Shown: positions 13,401 to 24,093 of the stretch, one piece after another
How positions within the stretch are numbered: the stretch's first letter is position 1
How the letters are laid out: each line of letters begins with the position of its first letter
NCBI GenBank assembly: GCA_037179335.1
Contig: JAKZHN010000023.1
Coordinates: 1-64,000, forward strand
DNA: 64,000 bases
Source of the DNA: Cyclaneusma minus
Taxonomy: Eukaryota > Ascomycota > Leotiomycetes > Marthamycetales > Marthamycetaceae
Reading direction: 5' to 3'
The notes under the pieces: model-generated
What the model was told of the DNA's origin: nothing
The model's database searches: none
What the model saw: only the letters and a program-made list of their open reading frames with translations
Position numbers and translations under genes: made by a program

Positions 13401-15580
13401 AAATTTTATAAATAAATAGCAAAAAATAACAATTCGTTTTAATAATATAATTTAAAATACAATAATTATAGCAAAAACGCAAATTATTTTTAAGCTTTTT
13501 AATAAATAAAATTAAAACTGCAATAAATAAGCTATTAATATAAATAAATTTCTTATTTAAAAAATTCATTAGCATTTCATAAAAAACCAGCAATTTATTG
13601 AAATTTATATTATATAATAATTTTTAAAATATATTAGGCTTTTTTTATTGGCCAATTTTAATTTAATTGCATAATTAATATCAAATTTATATAAAAATAA
13701 TAGGGTATTAATTAGCCTTTAATTAAAAACCTTTAAACAATTATAAAAATACCTAAAAAGCTTTTTATAAAAATTTAAATACTTTTTAATTTATAACGCT
13801 TTATTAATATTTGCTATAAATACTATAAATACTTTTATTTTATAGCAAAATTTGCCTTGAGCAAATCAAATAAAAATTATGGCGCTAATTTTAATTAACT
13901 CAATATTAAAAAGGCTTTTATATATTTAATTTATAATTTTTTAATTATTATTTTTAAATACCAAGTTTTTATAAAATAAAACTATTATTACCTTTTATTT
14001 ACCTATTTACGCCTTTCCCAAAATTAAATTATATTTACCAATTCACGGCATAATATAAAATATAATATTTTCCTTTTTGTAATTTTATATATTCAACTTT
14101 ATTTATATTATATTTATAACCTTATTCTTTTAATTATTCAAAAATCCTAATATTATAATTGGTTAAAAAATACATTAAAAACAAAGCTTTTAAATAAATT
14201 TAAAGTTCATTATACTGTAAAATAAATAGCTATTATTAATAAAAGTATAAATAAAATAAACTTTGTTAATAATAATCAATATTATAAATAAATCTATTAT
14301 AAGCATTTTATTAATTTCCTTTTTTTATTATAAACCTTTTTTTATAATACGCTTTAATTTACAATTTTAAATTAAAACTGTATTTTTTTCCAATTCGCTA
14401 TTAATAAAAACAAAAATACCCTTTTTTGCATTTATTATATTATTGCCAATTTTTTAAAAGTGCTAACCAAAACGCTAAATAAAATATTAAGCCGGCTTTA
14501 GCTTATAATTATTTTGCTTATAGACTTTGCCTTTATAGCGTATATATAATTTTATAGCCTATTATTAATCCAATACAATTTTAATAATTCATTTGGCCTA
14601 TTTAGCTTTTTTAATAGCGTTAATTATAATTCAATTTATAATATTCGAATTGCAAATTTTATTAAAAAAAGCAAAAGCATTAAAAATATATATATTAGCA
14701 ATAATAATAAAAAACTTTATATTTTTAATATTTATTGCAATAAATTGAAAATAATTTATCCCAATAAAATTAGTAGCAATAAAAGCTTAAATTATATTAT
14801 TATTAAATTTAGCAAATAAATATTAAGTTTTAATATTATTAGCCATTAAATTCTCCTTATTAATAATTATTAATAGCTAATTAAAACAATCAATAAATAA
14901 AGCTAATAATAATTTCGTTAATAATATTTTTCTCTAATTTATAATTAATTTATACGCGCATTTATATAATAGCTTTATTTTTAATTTAAAAGTATAAATA
15001 ATTAAAGCGGTATTTAAAAATTTAATCAATAAAATTAATATTTAATTTAGCCTTTATCAATTATTGCTAATAAAAATATTCGGATTTATTATAATTATTA
15101 AATATTGGTATTTTAATTTTAATTACTATTTATAATATAGCAAAATCGTTAAATATTAAAATTTAAGCCTAAAAAACGGCTTAAACTTGCTAAAGCAAAA
15201 TACACAAATTAATATTATTCTAGCGAATTGCCTAAAACTAGCCGGCTATTTTTTGCAGTCTTTTAAAAAGCTGCTAAAAATTGGAAAACTGCTAATATTA
15301 ATTATTGTTTTAAATAAAAGCGGCCTAAGCGGCTATTTTATATATAATTGTTTTTTTAAATATTATGCATACATATATAATAAAATATATACTATATTAT
15401 AAATTAAAAAATATATGCAAAATTTTATATAATAGTAATAAATTTCATTCGGGATTATAAAACCTTATATATAATATAAAACATATTTATAAAATATATA
15501 AAATAGCAAATTTAAAATAAAAATACCAAAATAAAAATATAGTTAGTTTTAAATTAATAAAAGAAAAACTAGCTATAAAT
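13401..15580. other. A+T-rich upstream part of gypsy copy 2
   Basis: Expected position of gag and protease for the minus-strand gypsy relic. Repeated short Lys/Asn/Ile-rich minus frames are seen but no zinc-knuckle cysteines survive that I can find. A 71-codon plus-strand frame at 15187-15402 is a chance opening with no domain. Confidence 0.4.
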
Positions 15581-15766
15581 ACATAAAAAACCAGTAAATT
15601 ATTTACGCTAGCTATAGCTAAGGCCCTAGCTTTAATAGTGGCTTTAAGCATTTATAAAAATTATATAATGCCGGTGGCGATATTATATAGCTATATTATA
15701 CGCTGCCAAGCGCGTTTTAGCAATGCCCTACGTCACGTGGTATTAGCCCGTCACAAATATAGAAAA
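15581..15766 (-). repeat. Probable 5' LTR start of gypsy copy 2
   Basis: Minus strand from about 15757 reads TGTGACGGGCTAATACCACG, followed by TGACGTAGGGCATTGC, a TG-initiated, locally G+C-rich start typical of fungal gypsy LTRs. It sits upstream of the pol relic in the correct orientation. The 3' partner was not found, in agreement with truncation at 11512. Confidence 0.45.
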
Positions 15767-16329
15767 TTAAAAGGAAACAACTAAAATTTAACTTTAAAAC
15801 TTGAGTTTCTAATAAATTAAAAAGGTTTTAAATTTAAATTAAAAATTCAAAGTTTTAATTAAAAATTCAAAAGTAAAGAAATAAATACTTTTATATTTAT
15901 TTTTGGTGTAAAAATATTTTAGGAAGCCCCGGGCCAAAATTAGGGTATAGGAAATTAAAGGGGAAGTTTTCAATTTTCAATTTAAAATTTAAAATTCTAA
16001 TAAATTGCCAACCCTTTTAATTTAATTGGAATTAAATTATATATTTCTAAATTTATAGTTTTTAAATTTTCTATACTCTATTTATTACATATTATTGTTA
16101 TTTAATATTAATTTCTTTATAAAAAATCCGAATTAATTTGGCTTAAATAAATTACAAACCTATATTTATAATCCAAAAATAATTATTACTATGCTATATT
16201 TTTATTTTAGAGATTTAAAAAGCAATTTAAAAATAAGCTTTTTATAGAAAAACTATTAGTTTATTAATTATATATATTAAATAATAATAATAATTAAAAA
16301 ATTATAATATTTGCTTTTTTTCCAGAATT
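15767..16329. other. A+T-rich spacer before right inverted repeat
   Basis: Low-complexity A+T DNA with a small G+C patch near 15920. No frames, RNA or repeat structure that I can name. Confidence 0.4.
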
Positions 16330-16696
16330 TTAATTAACTTTTATAAATTTATAATATATAGTATAAATAGTATAATATGCCAGTAATAAATGAAAATATA
16401 TTTGGCATAAGGGCAATTTACCGTAAAATTTAAAATTATTTTTAGCTTTTATTATTGAAAATTTTTTAAAATTTAAAAATACAATATTAAAAAGCACCAT
16501 ATTTGCGCATAATATATAATGCATATAATATAAAAATAAATATTTTTAATTAAAGCCTTTAATTAGCTGATTTTAATTCTATATTGCTTGTATTTTATAG
16601 CATGTTAAATGCAATAATATAGAGCTCTAAAGTCTGAACTCGCATTTTCAGTTTTCGAGATTTGGATTTCTGAACAAACTCGCTAATGGGCCGCCG
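16330..16696 (-). repeat. Right terminal inverted repeat of the 14.7-kb block
   Basis: This is the inverted partner of 1996-2500 and ends GGGCCGCCG just before the TA at 16697. The inner part aligns through the ACGGTAAATTGCC stretch near 16420 (minus strand). It is shorter than the left copy because it lacks the hairpin insertion and several A+T tracts. Confidence 0.6.
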
Positions 16697-16698
16697 TA

Positions 16699-18012
16699 CC
16701 GGGACCCACTCCCCCACTTCGTCGCCGATCATCCCCCACGTCTTCGGTGATTGCTCCGCTCGCCATTTCATTCGTGCGCGTTTTTGACGTCGGTTCGTCT
16801 AATAAAAATTGATACACTGACTCTCCGTCTCTCTCCCGTGTGCTTTGAATCAGACTGACCCAGTTACCCGGACTGTTGACGTATACTCGCTGTATGTTGC
16901 AGCGGGATCGACCACCAAATCTACAGGATTTACATGTCGCCAGTTATGGTGGGCACACCGAACGTCATCTGGCAGATCCAACCCGTCAGCCCACGGAGCT
17001 ATTGGCGTCAGTGTGTCTATTCGGGGATTTGATGACGAGATCCAGTGATAAAAAAAAAGTGAGAGAGATTCTGAGCTCGAATGAGTCAACAGAGTTTAAG
17101 TCTTCGGCGGAGAGCATGTAATTGATATTGAACTTGAAGAAACACCCTGGACAAAGTGCTGAACCCACTACGCAAACAACCGAAATATACAAAGTACAAA
17201 TCAGTGAAATAAACGAGGACAGTCAAGATACGTAGCTCAACTCGCTAGGGGGCTTAAACAGACTATAGGGTTTAGCCAGTGTCCGGCTGGGCGGTAACAG
17301 AGATCTGAGTACATTGATATTCTTGGCCTGCGTAAGAGCTCTCGATTTCAGGTCCACACACATGGGTTCCATGCTCCATCAATGCTCCATGCTCCAGGGA
17401 AGGGACCACATAGCGGCCGCCGGCCGCTTGCCAAATGCACGTCAGTGCATAGCTGATGTGGGCACTGCTCCTTGGTCTCGGGAATAATTTCAAACAGCTT
17501 GGGGGACCTGGTCAAGCGAGGTTTACGCGTGCAGCAAGGAGTCAGGAGTAGGACCAAGTTCCTTAATACAGGGGTCTGAGTGGGGTACTACTGATGTCAG
17601 AACTTGCGAATCTCAGGCCTATCCCGGATCTTCGTTCAGGGACTTCTTCAAAGCTCCAGGGTCCTGGGGTAATTTGACCCGAAAAGGTTCCCCTATGACT
17701 TCACACTTGTCACCAAATTTCGTAAGATCTTACACAGTACCTACTCAGATTGGAAACTCGTGTGACTTCCAAACTTCTCGAGTTCCAAATCCGGCTGTGA
17801 CATCGTTTGCTGGGAGCGTTGCTTGGTGTTTCGGGCCCAGGTAGCCAATATTCCTTCGCTACTTTACTTATCGACGATCAATGATGTCAAAGTTGCTTCA
17901 TCTTGCTTAACCCAGTCCAGCCTCGGGTCTACAACCATTGTACTTGCCAAGAAACATGGAAATAGTCGATCAATCAAGATCTAACTATCCGGTTGGCTTC
18001 CAAACCGCGCTA
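16699..18012. other. Balanced intergenic DNA
   Basis: Composition returns sharply to normal at 16697. Overlapping short frames on both strands (60-80 codons) show no domain, signal peptide or splice-supported extension. Nothing recognised. Confidence 0.4.
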
Positions 18013-18109
18013 CTCGGTTGGGTTTTTTATAATGGCGGTGGTCTATGCGTATCTCTTGTAAAAGATCGCAAACTGGTCCGTGACCGCCATTATAAAAAAC
18101 CCGACCGAG
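18013..18109. mobile_element. 97-bp MITE with 27-bp terminal inverted repeats and TA flanks
   Basis: Arms 18013-18039 and 18083-18109 are inverted repeats of 27 bases with one mismatch (start CTCGGTTGGG, end CCCGACCGAG). A TA lies immediately outside each arm (18011-18012, 18110-18111). The 43-base centre shows weaker inverted similarity. Size, near-perfect arms and a TA duplication fit a non-autonomous Tc1/mariner-type MITE. The RNA would fold into a long hairpin, so a hairpin RNA is an alternative reading. Confidence 0.75.
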
Positions 18110-18111
18110 TA

Positions 18112-19028
18112 TCAAGGCAGACTCCACGACCCCACGATCAAAAGAAGAAAGTCCATGCATACAGAAGGCTTCTAATCTTTTGTTGCACATCGAGCATCGA
18201 AATTCTTACTTCTGGGTGATGTTCAAGATGCAATTCTTGATGCCTTTCTTGGTGCCCAATGGACGAGCCGCGGGCGATGCCGGCGGCCGCGGGTAGCTAC
18301 ATTAGCTAGTAACTCCTCATAGCATCCACAACGTCGGTACCGCACCGAGAGTGGGCTCGTCCAAGCTCAATGCATGGCTGCTACACCGCGGCCAAGCTGC
18401 ATGGGTGTCCCAGGTCATATTGCTTGCGGCTCATGCTACTATTACGTGGGCGGCTCAGATACCAATGCACGTCGACCGCGGTGGGTTAGTTCCCGCTATG
18501 ATTTTGAAGTCCTCAATTAAACTCTCATGCTAGCACTGGGTTGGATTCTCAGAGGTGGCATACGCGTTTGCGGAGAAAGGGGTATTTTCAAGAGGGAACA
18601 TGGGAAAGCCGGTGGGCGATGCCGAATCCGAAGACAGACTCAGGAAAAGAGAGCGCGCTTCATCTCTCTCTTTGCGGCACACAATGATAGAAATAACGGG
18701 AAATAAGTTGTTTGGGGGGCCTCGCGGATGAAAAAACCAAGTTATTGTGCGAGTATAGAATATATGACAGGTGATTGTAGACGTCGTTGGAGTTCAAAAT
18801 GTAGCGGGAAGAACGAGATTTGCAGTTAATGGAGGCGGCTCGTCTCTATGCCTCTCGCGTAGCATGCCGTGGTATAGACGGAGCTCCTAGAAGTCGGTAT
18901 AAAGAACCCATTGATCAGAAGTCCATACCAGCCTCTACAGCTGCTCTAGTCTGTTCTTTCAACTGACGCGAGCCAGGACCTTGTTCACCTTGGTTTGCAA
19001 AACCCAAGTGACCCTCTCCAATTCTTCG
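18112..19028. other. Balanced intergenic DNA downstream of the CxxC-repeat gene
   Basis: Short frames only, for example 60 codons at 18351-18533, none with a domain. It lies beyond the 3' end of the minus-strand gene ending at 19029 and should contain its 3' untranslated region. Confidence 0.4.
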
Positions 19029-20045
19029 TCATTTCTCAAGCTTCTCATCACCACCGAAAATTTCCTTGCCCCTTCCATTCCTCCTCATATCCTTTTTACT
19101 TTCCTCCCCTTTCAAACTCGTCCTCCCCTCGCTGCTGAACTCTTTGCGCACCGGTTGCTGCAGAGCAGATTTTGATGAACCCGGATCCTTTCAACCCATG
19201 TCAGTACTGCTGTGTACAAGAACGTTGTAATAATGTAACTGGAAAAATGACATACGCGATAGATGGGATAAACAGGTTCGCAATCCTTAGGATTCCAGGT
19301 TTTGTGGCATAGTGGGCAAGTGTCGTTCTCTTGGAGTTCCACTTTACACTAGACAGAGAGAAGTTAGAGATGCGGGAGGTATGAAAGTTGGCTGCGAAGC
19401 GGGAAGACTTACCCTGGGACAGAGAATAAGGAGGATGGGGTGATGGGAGGCTATTTTGGGTGTTGGTTGTGAGGGTGGTTTTGGTGAAGGGACCTTGCGA
19501 ATAGGTCAGTATTTTGTAAGAGGATATTGAGACTTGGGAGTTGCTTACATGGTGTATGGGATCGACAGGCTCACATTCCTGCAGATCCCAGGTTCTGTTG
19601 CACAGTGGGCAAATGTGGTTTTCTGAGAGTTCTGCTTTGCACTAGCAGTGTTAGATTAGGGGTGCAAAATGAGTTAGAAAGGCTCACCCTGGGACAGAGA
19701 ACGAGGAGAAGTGGACGATGCTCGGTTGTTTTGAGTGTTGGTTGTGGAGGTGGTTTTGGTGAATGAGTCTTTCAAAGTGAAGTAGGTCAGCACTCTGTCA
19801 AAGAACACTGGTAGTCAAAATTTACCTACACGATAGCTTGTATCAACAGGTTCACAATCCCTTGGATCCCAAGTTCTCTCGCATAGCGGGCAACTATCAT
19901 TCTCCTCAAGCTCCACTTTGCACTAGCAGTAACACACGTCAGCTTCAAACCTGCAACCCAGGCTGGAAAGGCCTACCATGGGACACAAAACGAGCAGAAG
20001 GGAATGCTGCATCGTTGCTGTTAGGGGCTTGCTCTTCTGGGACAT
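19029..20045 (-). CDS. Tandem exon-pair gene coding CxxC-x9-CxxC zinc-ribbon-like modules
   Basis: Predicted minus-strand exons: 19977-20045, 19830-19922, 19688-19768, 19550-19641, 19413-19493, 19256-19348 and 19029-19187. The pair of an A exon (81 bases; first copy 69) and a B exon (93 bases) occurs three times. Each pair codes LLLVLCP(M/R) joined to CKVELEENDSCPLC, then RTWDPxDCEPVD. The exon junction falls inside the first Cys knuckle. Donors (GTAGGC, GTGAGC, GTAAGT, GTAGGT, GTAAGC, GTATGT) and TGAC branch sites are convincing, and all junctions are phase 0. The last exon adds a charged tail ending EKLEK. Four Cys per module suggest structural zinc binding; I do not recognise the family. 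The middle B exon is 92, not 93, bases, which shifts frame and meets a stop in the next exon unless it is skipped. The start is uncertain: the frame stays open upstream to an ATG at 20288. Function unknown. Confidence 0.55.
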
Positions 20046-20288
20046 GGTTGTAACCTCCCACTTGCGGCATCGAAAAAAGAAGGGAAGGTGGGCGAGGTTC
20101 CTAGAACCAGCTGGGAGCTTGTGAAGACTAGCCCGCGGTGGCTGTGAATGGGATTTGTGCTGAGAACAATGGAAACATGCGGAGGTTGTCAGAATGGTAT
20201 GGTGAAGGTGAGTGAATGGACATTCTGGGGGCGTGATGACAGTAGTGGGATGAACAAACTGGCTCTCAGGTGACGATGATATGAGCAC

Positions 20289-20969
20289 AATGGCGCTCTT
20301 GCTTAAAGCACAATGAACTTAACTCGAACCTACTCCCCCAGTCTCCAGAAATAGGGGAATCAGAAGATACAGTGGGATTTTGAGAAGAAAAAAGTCTGAA
20401 TGCCCCTCCCCCTTTTCGCACGCACCAGAAGTCAGCTATTTCCAAGATAACTTGGAGTCTCTCTAGTTGCTCGAGTGGGTTCTAATTACTCCAGCCGAAG
20501 CAAGCAATCAAATGCATCCCAAATGCTTGAGATTTCAGTCGCAAACTAGGATTGGCCAGGGCCCAGGGTGAAGGATATGCAGACGTTTTTCCTGTCACTG
20601 TAGTGTGATGGTCCAATCGAAGTATAGCAAGATAGTAGCAGACGAAACTTGTACAGAGAAGTATGGATGGTATCCGCTCGGCCATATGTTCATTCACTAT
20701 GTTATTAGGAGAAGTATCAGTCATAATGTCACTTGGCCACGAGAATGGAGACTACCAGATGACGTCGGAAGTCGCTGTAACATTCTCGAACAAACACCAC
20801 AGATGGAAACAATTCGAATTGCTGGCAAGTCATGCTCAATTCATCATGTATTCATCAGCCCTTCATGTGCCTGTGTCCACATGGAACGCCATCGATGCCT
20901 GCACGACCCATATGTTCCCGCTCCGCTAACACCAACAAAACATCCAAAATCCAAACACCCTTCACACCC
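20289..20969. other. Intergenic DNA between the CxxC-repeat gene and dpb11
   Basis: This holds the 5' side of the CxxC-repeat gene and the 3' side of dpb11, both on the minus strand. Two plus-strand frames starting at 20605 and 20663 run into the antisense of dpb11 and are not supported by any domain. Confidence 0.4.
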
Positions 20970-23788
20970 TCACCTAAGGCCAGCTTTTCCCTTTCTCGTC
21001 GTCCTCCGGTTACTTGCACTGTCTGCCACGGTAGGAGCCCTCTCCTTCATCTTCCTCTGAGGCTTCTCCTTCCCCATCAATTTCGCCAACGCCTGCTGCT
21101 TATAGTCCTCGCCGGCTGCATCCTGATAATTCAGTTTCTGACTGGCTTGGCTAGCTCCGAATTCTCCGCTCACGCCTGCACTCACACCTCCTCCTTGGCT
21201 GCCGTTACTGGTAGCTGGACCTGCCTGCCCTTTGACCGGGCTCTGTGGTCGCCCACCTTGGCTTCCCCCCACTGGTGCGAATGAGCCAACGAAGTTCTTC
21301 ACGGCACCGCCACTGCTCTTATGCTTCTCTGGCCAGATAACGGCGCGGCCGTGGCTGGCTGTTGAGTCGACGGAGCCGGCAGACTCGATCGAGGCATTGC
21401 TGGGAGCGCGTCCGAGGATGCGGTTCTGGCGGGGGCGGGGCGCTTTGCGGCGGGGCGGGGGCTCGGTGGCCGCAGCGGCGGGGTTTAGCTTTGCTTGCAG
21501 TGAAGAAATGGCCGTCGTCACTTCTGGGGGTAATGTGGAAGGAGCTGAGGGGGGTGCTGAGAGTTTGGAGGACGATATTTCTTCGGTAGGATCTGCAGGA
21601 TCTTTGGAGGGATTATTGGGAGAGATTTCTTTGAGAACTGCGGGCGGAGCAGCCTCGGGAGCGGTCTCATTCGAGTCAAGACCAGGATGATATTCTTCGA
21701 TAGGAGAAACTATCTGGGCATCTGGTAGGGTCTTATTTGATGCATCGTCACCTCGCAAGGTGCAGCTGTCATCATCGGTGACTGCATTGGGTGCCTCTTT
21801 CTCATCCTCTATCACCGGCGGGTTATTACCTGCAAAAGCATCGTCGGCTGGTTCGGCGGTATCATTTTCGATTTCATCCACTAGCGGCTCAATCTCGTCT
21901 GCTTTCGCTGTATCATTCTCAACATCATCCACTGGATGCTCATCATCGGCAAAAGCGTCATCATCCATCCCTGACACAGCAGGTGGCTTTGGGACGACTT
22001 TTGTTGATTTGGCCTCTGTGTTCAGGTCTCCAGCTGCAAGCGCTGTCTTTCTGGCAGGAACAGGCTTGTGATCCTTCTCTGGTACTTCTGTATTCGCGTT
22101 AGATGATGTGGCAGAGTGCGAGTGACCATCCTTCTTCACGCGGATTCGATACGGCCTCACGAAGGCCTTACTCTCGCCTTCAGTAATAGAATCCCAAAGC
22201 CATTTGGCGGAGACAACTGGCACCTTCCAGTCGTTCGCGTGTGCGAGCTTCTCTTGCCTGACACGCTGCGTGGTGTTGCAGACCAGAACAGAGGCATTCT
22301 TACTGAAGTTCTCATCATATTCTGCACCCATGAGCTTCACTGTCTTCGACACGTGTAGCAGTTCGATACCGGTAAAGCCAGTAGTGCAGATTGTGAGCCG
22401 CTCGAATCCAGGGATAGTCGCCTGCGGCAAGGGCTGCGACAATGTGTGGCACTGCGGGTCTTCAACCTGCTTTAGAAACATGCATCTCTCGATCCAAAAT
22501 TCCGTGCAAATCTGATAAGTTTCAGGGACCTCTGCGAGCAGACTTGCCGTAGGGATGAGCTGGTAAGGGATGACAGTGAAATAACGCAACTGCCGCCCAG
22601 GCTCGTCAAAGTCCTGCATAGTATTTGTGACCCTTCCGCCATGCGAAGTAATGCTCTGGAGCAGAATTGCATGCTTCTTGGCGTCCCACCCATGGAGGTA
22701 GAAACAACATTCGTGGAACATTCCCGTGGATATCTCTGCCGGTAACACTGCTCGCTGTATGGCTGGAACAACTGGAGTGGGCATTCTGCTGTTTTCAGTC
22801 GATTGTTGAGCCACTGGGTCTGGTGTTCCATTATCTCCACGTCCTGGAGTATTGCTCCTGCTCCCAGCCATGATATCACCCCAGATGTTCTGATTTGCAC
22901 CACTGAGCCTCGTACTGGCGGTCCGTCTCAACTTCCTTTTCCCATTTTCAGGCTCTGCAGCTGTGCTGTCCCTCTGGCGCTTTCCAAGGGGAGATGAGGA
23001 TGATTGGCGCTTCGTAATCGCACCCTTGCCCCTATTTGCTGCAGCAATTGAAGGATGGTAGCAGCTTTCGTCCAGGATCATGCCTCGCTCCAGGCTATCG
23101 TTGAGCCACTCTATTGATACAACGGATACACCCCATGCTGTGGCAAACTTGTACTTTTGGCCCTGTGTCTTGAAGGCCACTAAATGTGTAATCTGCTTCG
23201 TAAGATCGCCGGAATATTCGCCCCCGTTCGACATCACGACATCGGCAATGTGCTGTCTTTCGTCTTCTACTGATTGTCAGCGTGTGTCATCGCTGAGAAT
23301 ATCGCAGACTCGACTTACGGGTCTCGAAGCCCGTCATGCATATCCTGAGCCCCTCGAATACAGGACGAGCGTACTCCTTCTCCAAGTATGGCAGGTCCAT
23401 GGGGTTGGCTTCCAGCCAGAGTTGTCGCACTGCAGCCACCCATTCAGGCATGACGAGCCTTATATCTGGACGTTCTCTGGCAACGAATCGGTACTTGGGG
23501 GTATCATGACTTCCGACGATAAGATGTGTGACTTCAGCGGTCAGATCGAGCTTGTGGACGCCGCCCATTTCCTTGATCTGGTTCGCCAGTTGCTCCTAAA
23601 TGCGCGAGCTGAGTCAGCGAAGATACAGGGCATTTGGCGGTCTTGGATCTCTTTGTCAACAGGACAGGGCTCACGCGTAGTTCGGGCGAAATGGCAGTGC
23701 AGCAGAGCACCACTCCACGCATTGGACTGGACTCATTTTCGGGAGGCGAGGGAAAAGGATGGCTAGATTTGTCAATTCTGCTGGCCAT
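20970..23788 (-). CDS. dpb11: Dpb11/Rad4(Cut5)/TopBP1-type BRCT-repeat replication and checkpoint protein
   Basis: Three exons: 23675-23788, 23319-23595 and 20970-23266, giving 895 residues. Four BRCT domains are readable: about 22-105 (THLIV...WVAAVRQLW), 119-205 (RICMTGFET...WLNDSLERG), 313-395 (CFYLHGWD...FWIERC) and 416-490 (LTICTTGFTG...WLWDSITEG). A long acidic, Pro/Ser-rich low-complexity region follows (about 510-800), then a basic C-terminus (RRTTRKGKAGLR). Family proteins bind phosphorylated Sld2/Sld3 and Rad9 to start replication and activate the ATR/Mec1 checkpoint in the nucleus; that role is inferred from homology. Two pairs of BRCTs followed by an unstructured tail match the yeast family, although this protein is longer than S. 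pombe Rad4. The start is the first ATG of exon 1, only 38 codons before a phase-0 intron. ACGCGT boxes lie upstream. Confidence 0.9.
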
Positions 23789-23853
23789 GTTGAAGATGCT
23801 GGCATTGGATGGAGTCCAACTCTATCGTGCATTTCGAGGCCGGTTAAGAAGAG

Positions 23854-23859
23854 ACGCGT
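23854..23859. promoter_or_regulatory. MCB-like ACGCGT box upstream of dpb11
   Basis: ACGCGT lies 66 bases upstream of the dpb11 start codon, with a second copy at 24088-24093 (about 300 bases upstream). In yeasts this hexamer is bound by the MBF G1/S factor and is common before DNA-replication genes. Function here is inferred only from motif and gene identity. Confidence 0.45.
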
Positions 23860-24087
23860 TGCTTAGAGTTGAAGTGTAATTGGTAAACGCGGGCATGTGA
23901 GTACGCGACTGGTGCCTGAATTACGAGGCGACAATCCCTTCAAATTCGGCAAATCCACTTCAGTGCCTGCCAACCGCATTGATCCCATCCACAACTTTTT
24001 CGAGTTATCGACAAAGCACCCTCGCTGGGCGGCTCAGCTACTTCAGCTTGCTCTTGGAAGCCGAGCAGATATTCTATCGTGACGGCG

Positions 24088-24093
24088 ACGCGT
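24088..24093. promoter_or_regulatory. Second MCB-like ACGCGT box upstream of dpb11
   Basis: ACGCGT embedded in the palindrome GACGCGTC (24087-24094). It pairs with the box at 23854-23859 and strengthens the idea of G1/S control of dpb11. It could equally be a chance occurrence. Confidence 0.35.

Larger units (their letters stand above)
1996..16696. mobile_element. 14.7-kb A+T-rich composite block bounded by a long degraded terminal inverted repeat
   Basis: The block begins CGGCGGCCCATTAGCG at 1996 and ends with the reverse complement at 16696. A TA dinucleotide lies immediately outside each end (1994-1995 and 16697-16698). The outer 40 bases of the repeat match almost perfectly. Weaker inverted similarity then continues inward to about 2500 on the left and 16330 on the right. 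It includes a stretch reading KLPLC...YFHLLLA in the same frame at 2420-2460 (plus) and 16370-16430 (minus). The interior is overwhelmingly A and T and contains copia and gypsy pol relics. TA flanks suit a Tc1/mariner-type or other TA-targeting DNA transposon later filled with nested retroelements and RIP-mutated. The superfamily is not shown because no transposase frame survives. Confidence 0.6.

Noticed and set aside
15187..15402. 71-codon plus-strand frame in A+T DNA
   Set aside because: Opposite to the gypsy relic orientation, no domain, composition expected by chance.
20605..21060. 151-codon plus-strand frame starting MMVQSKYSK
   Set aside because: Its second half is antisense to the dpb11 3' end, and it has no domain; composition follows the opposite strand gene.
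21232..22071. Ser/Ala-rich plus-strand frames of 100-150 codons
   Set aside because: Antisense of the low-complexity acidic linker of the dpb11 protein.
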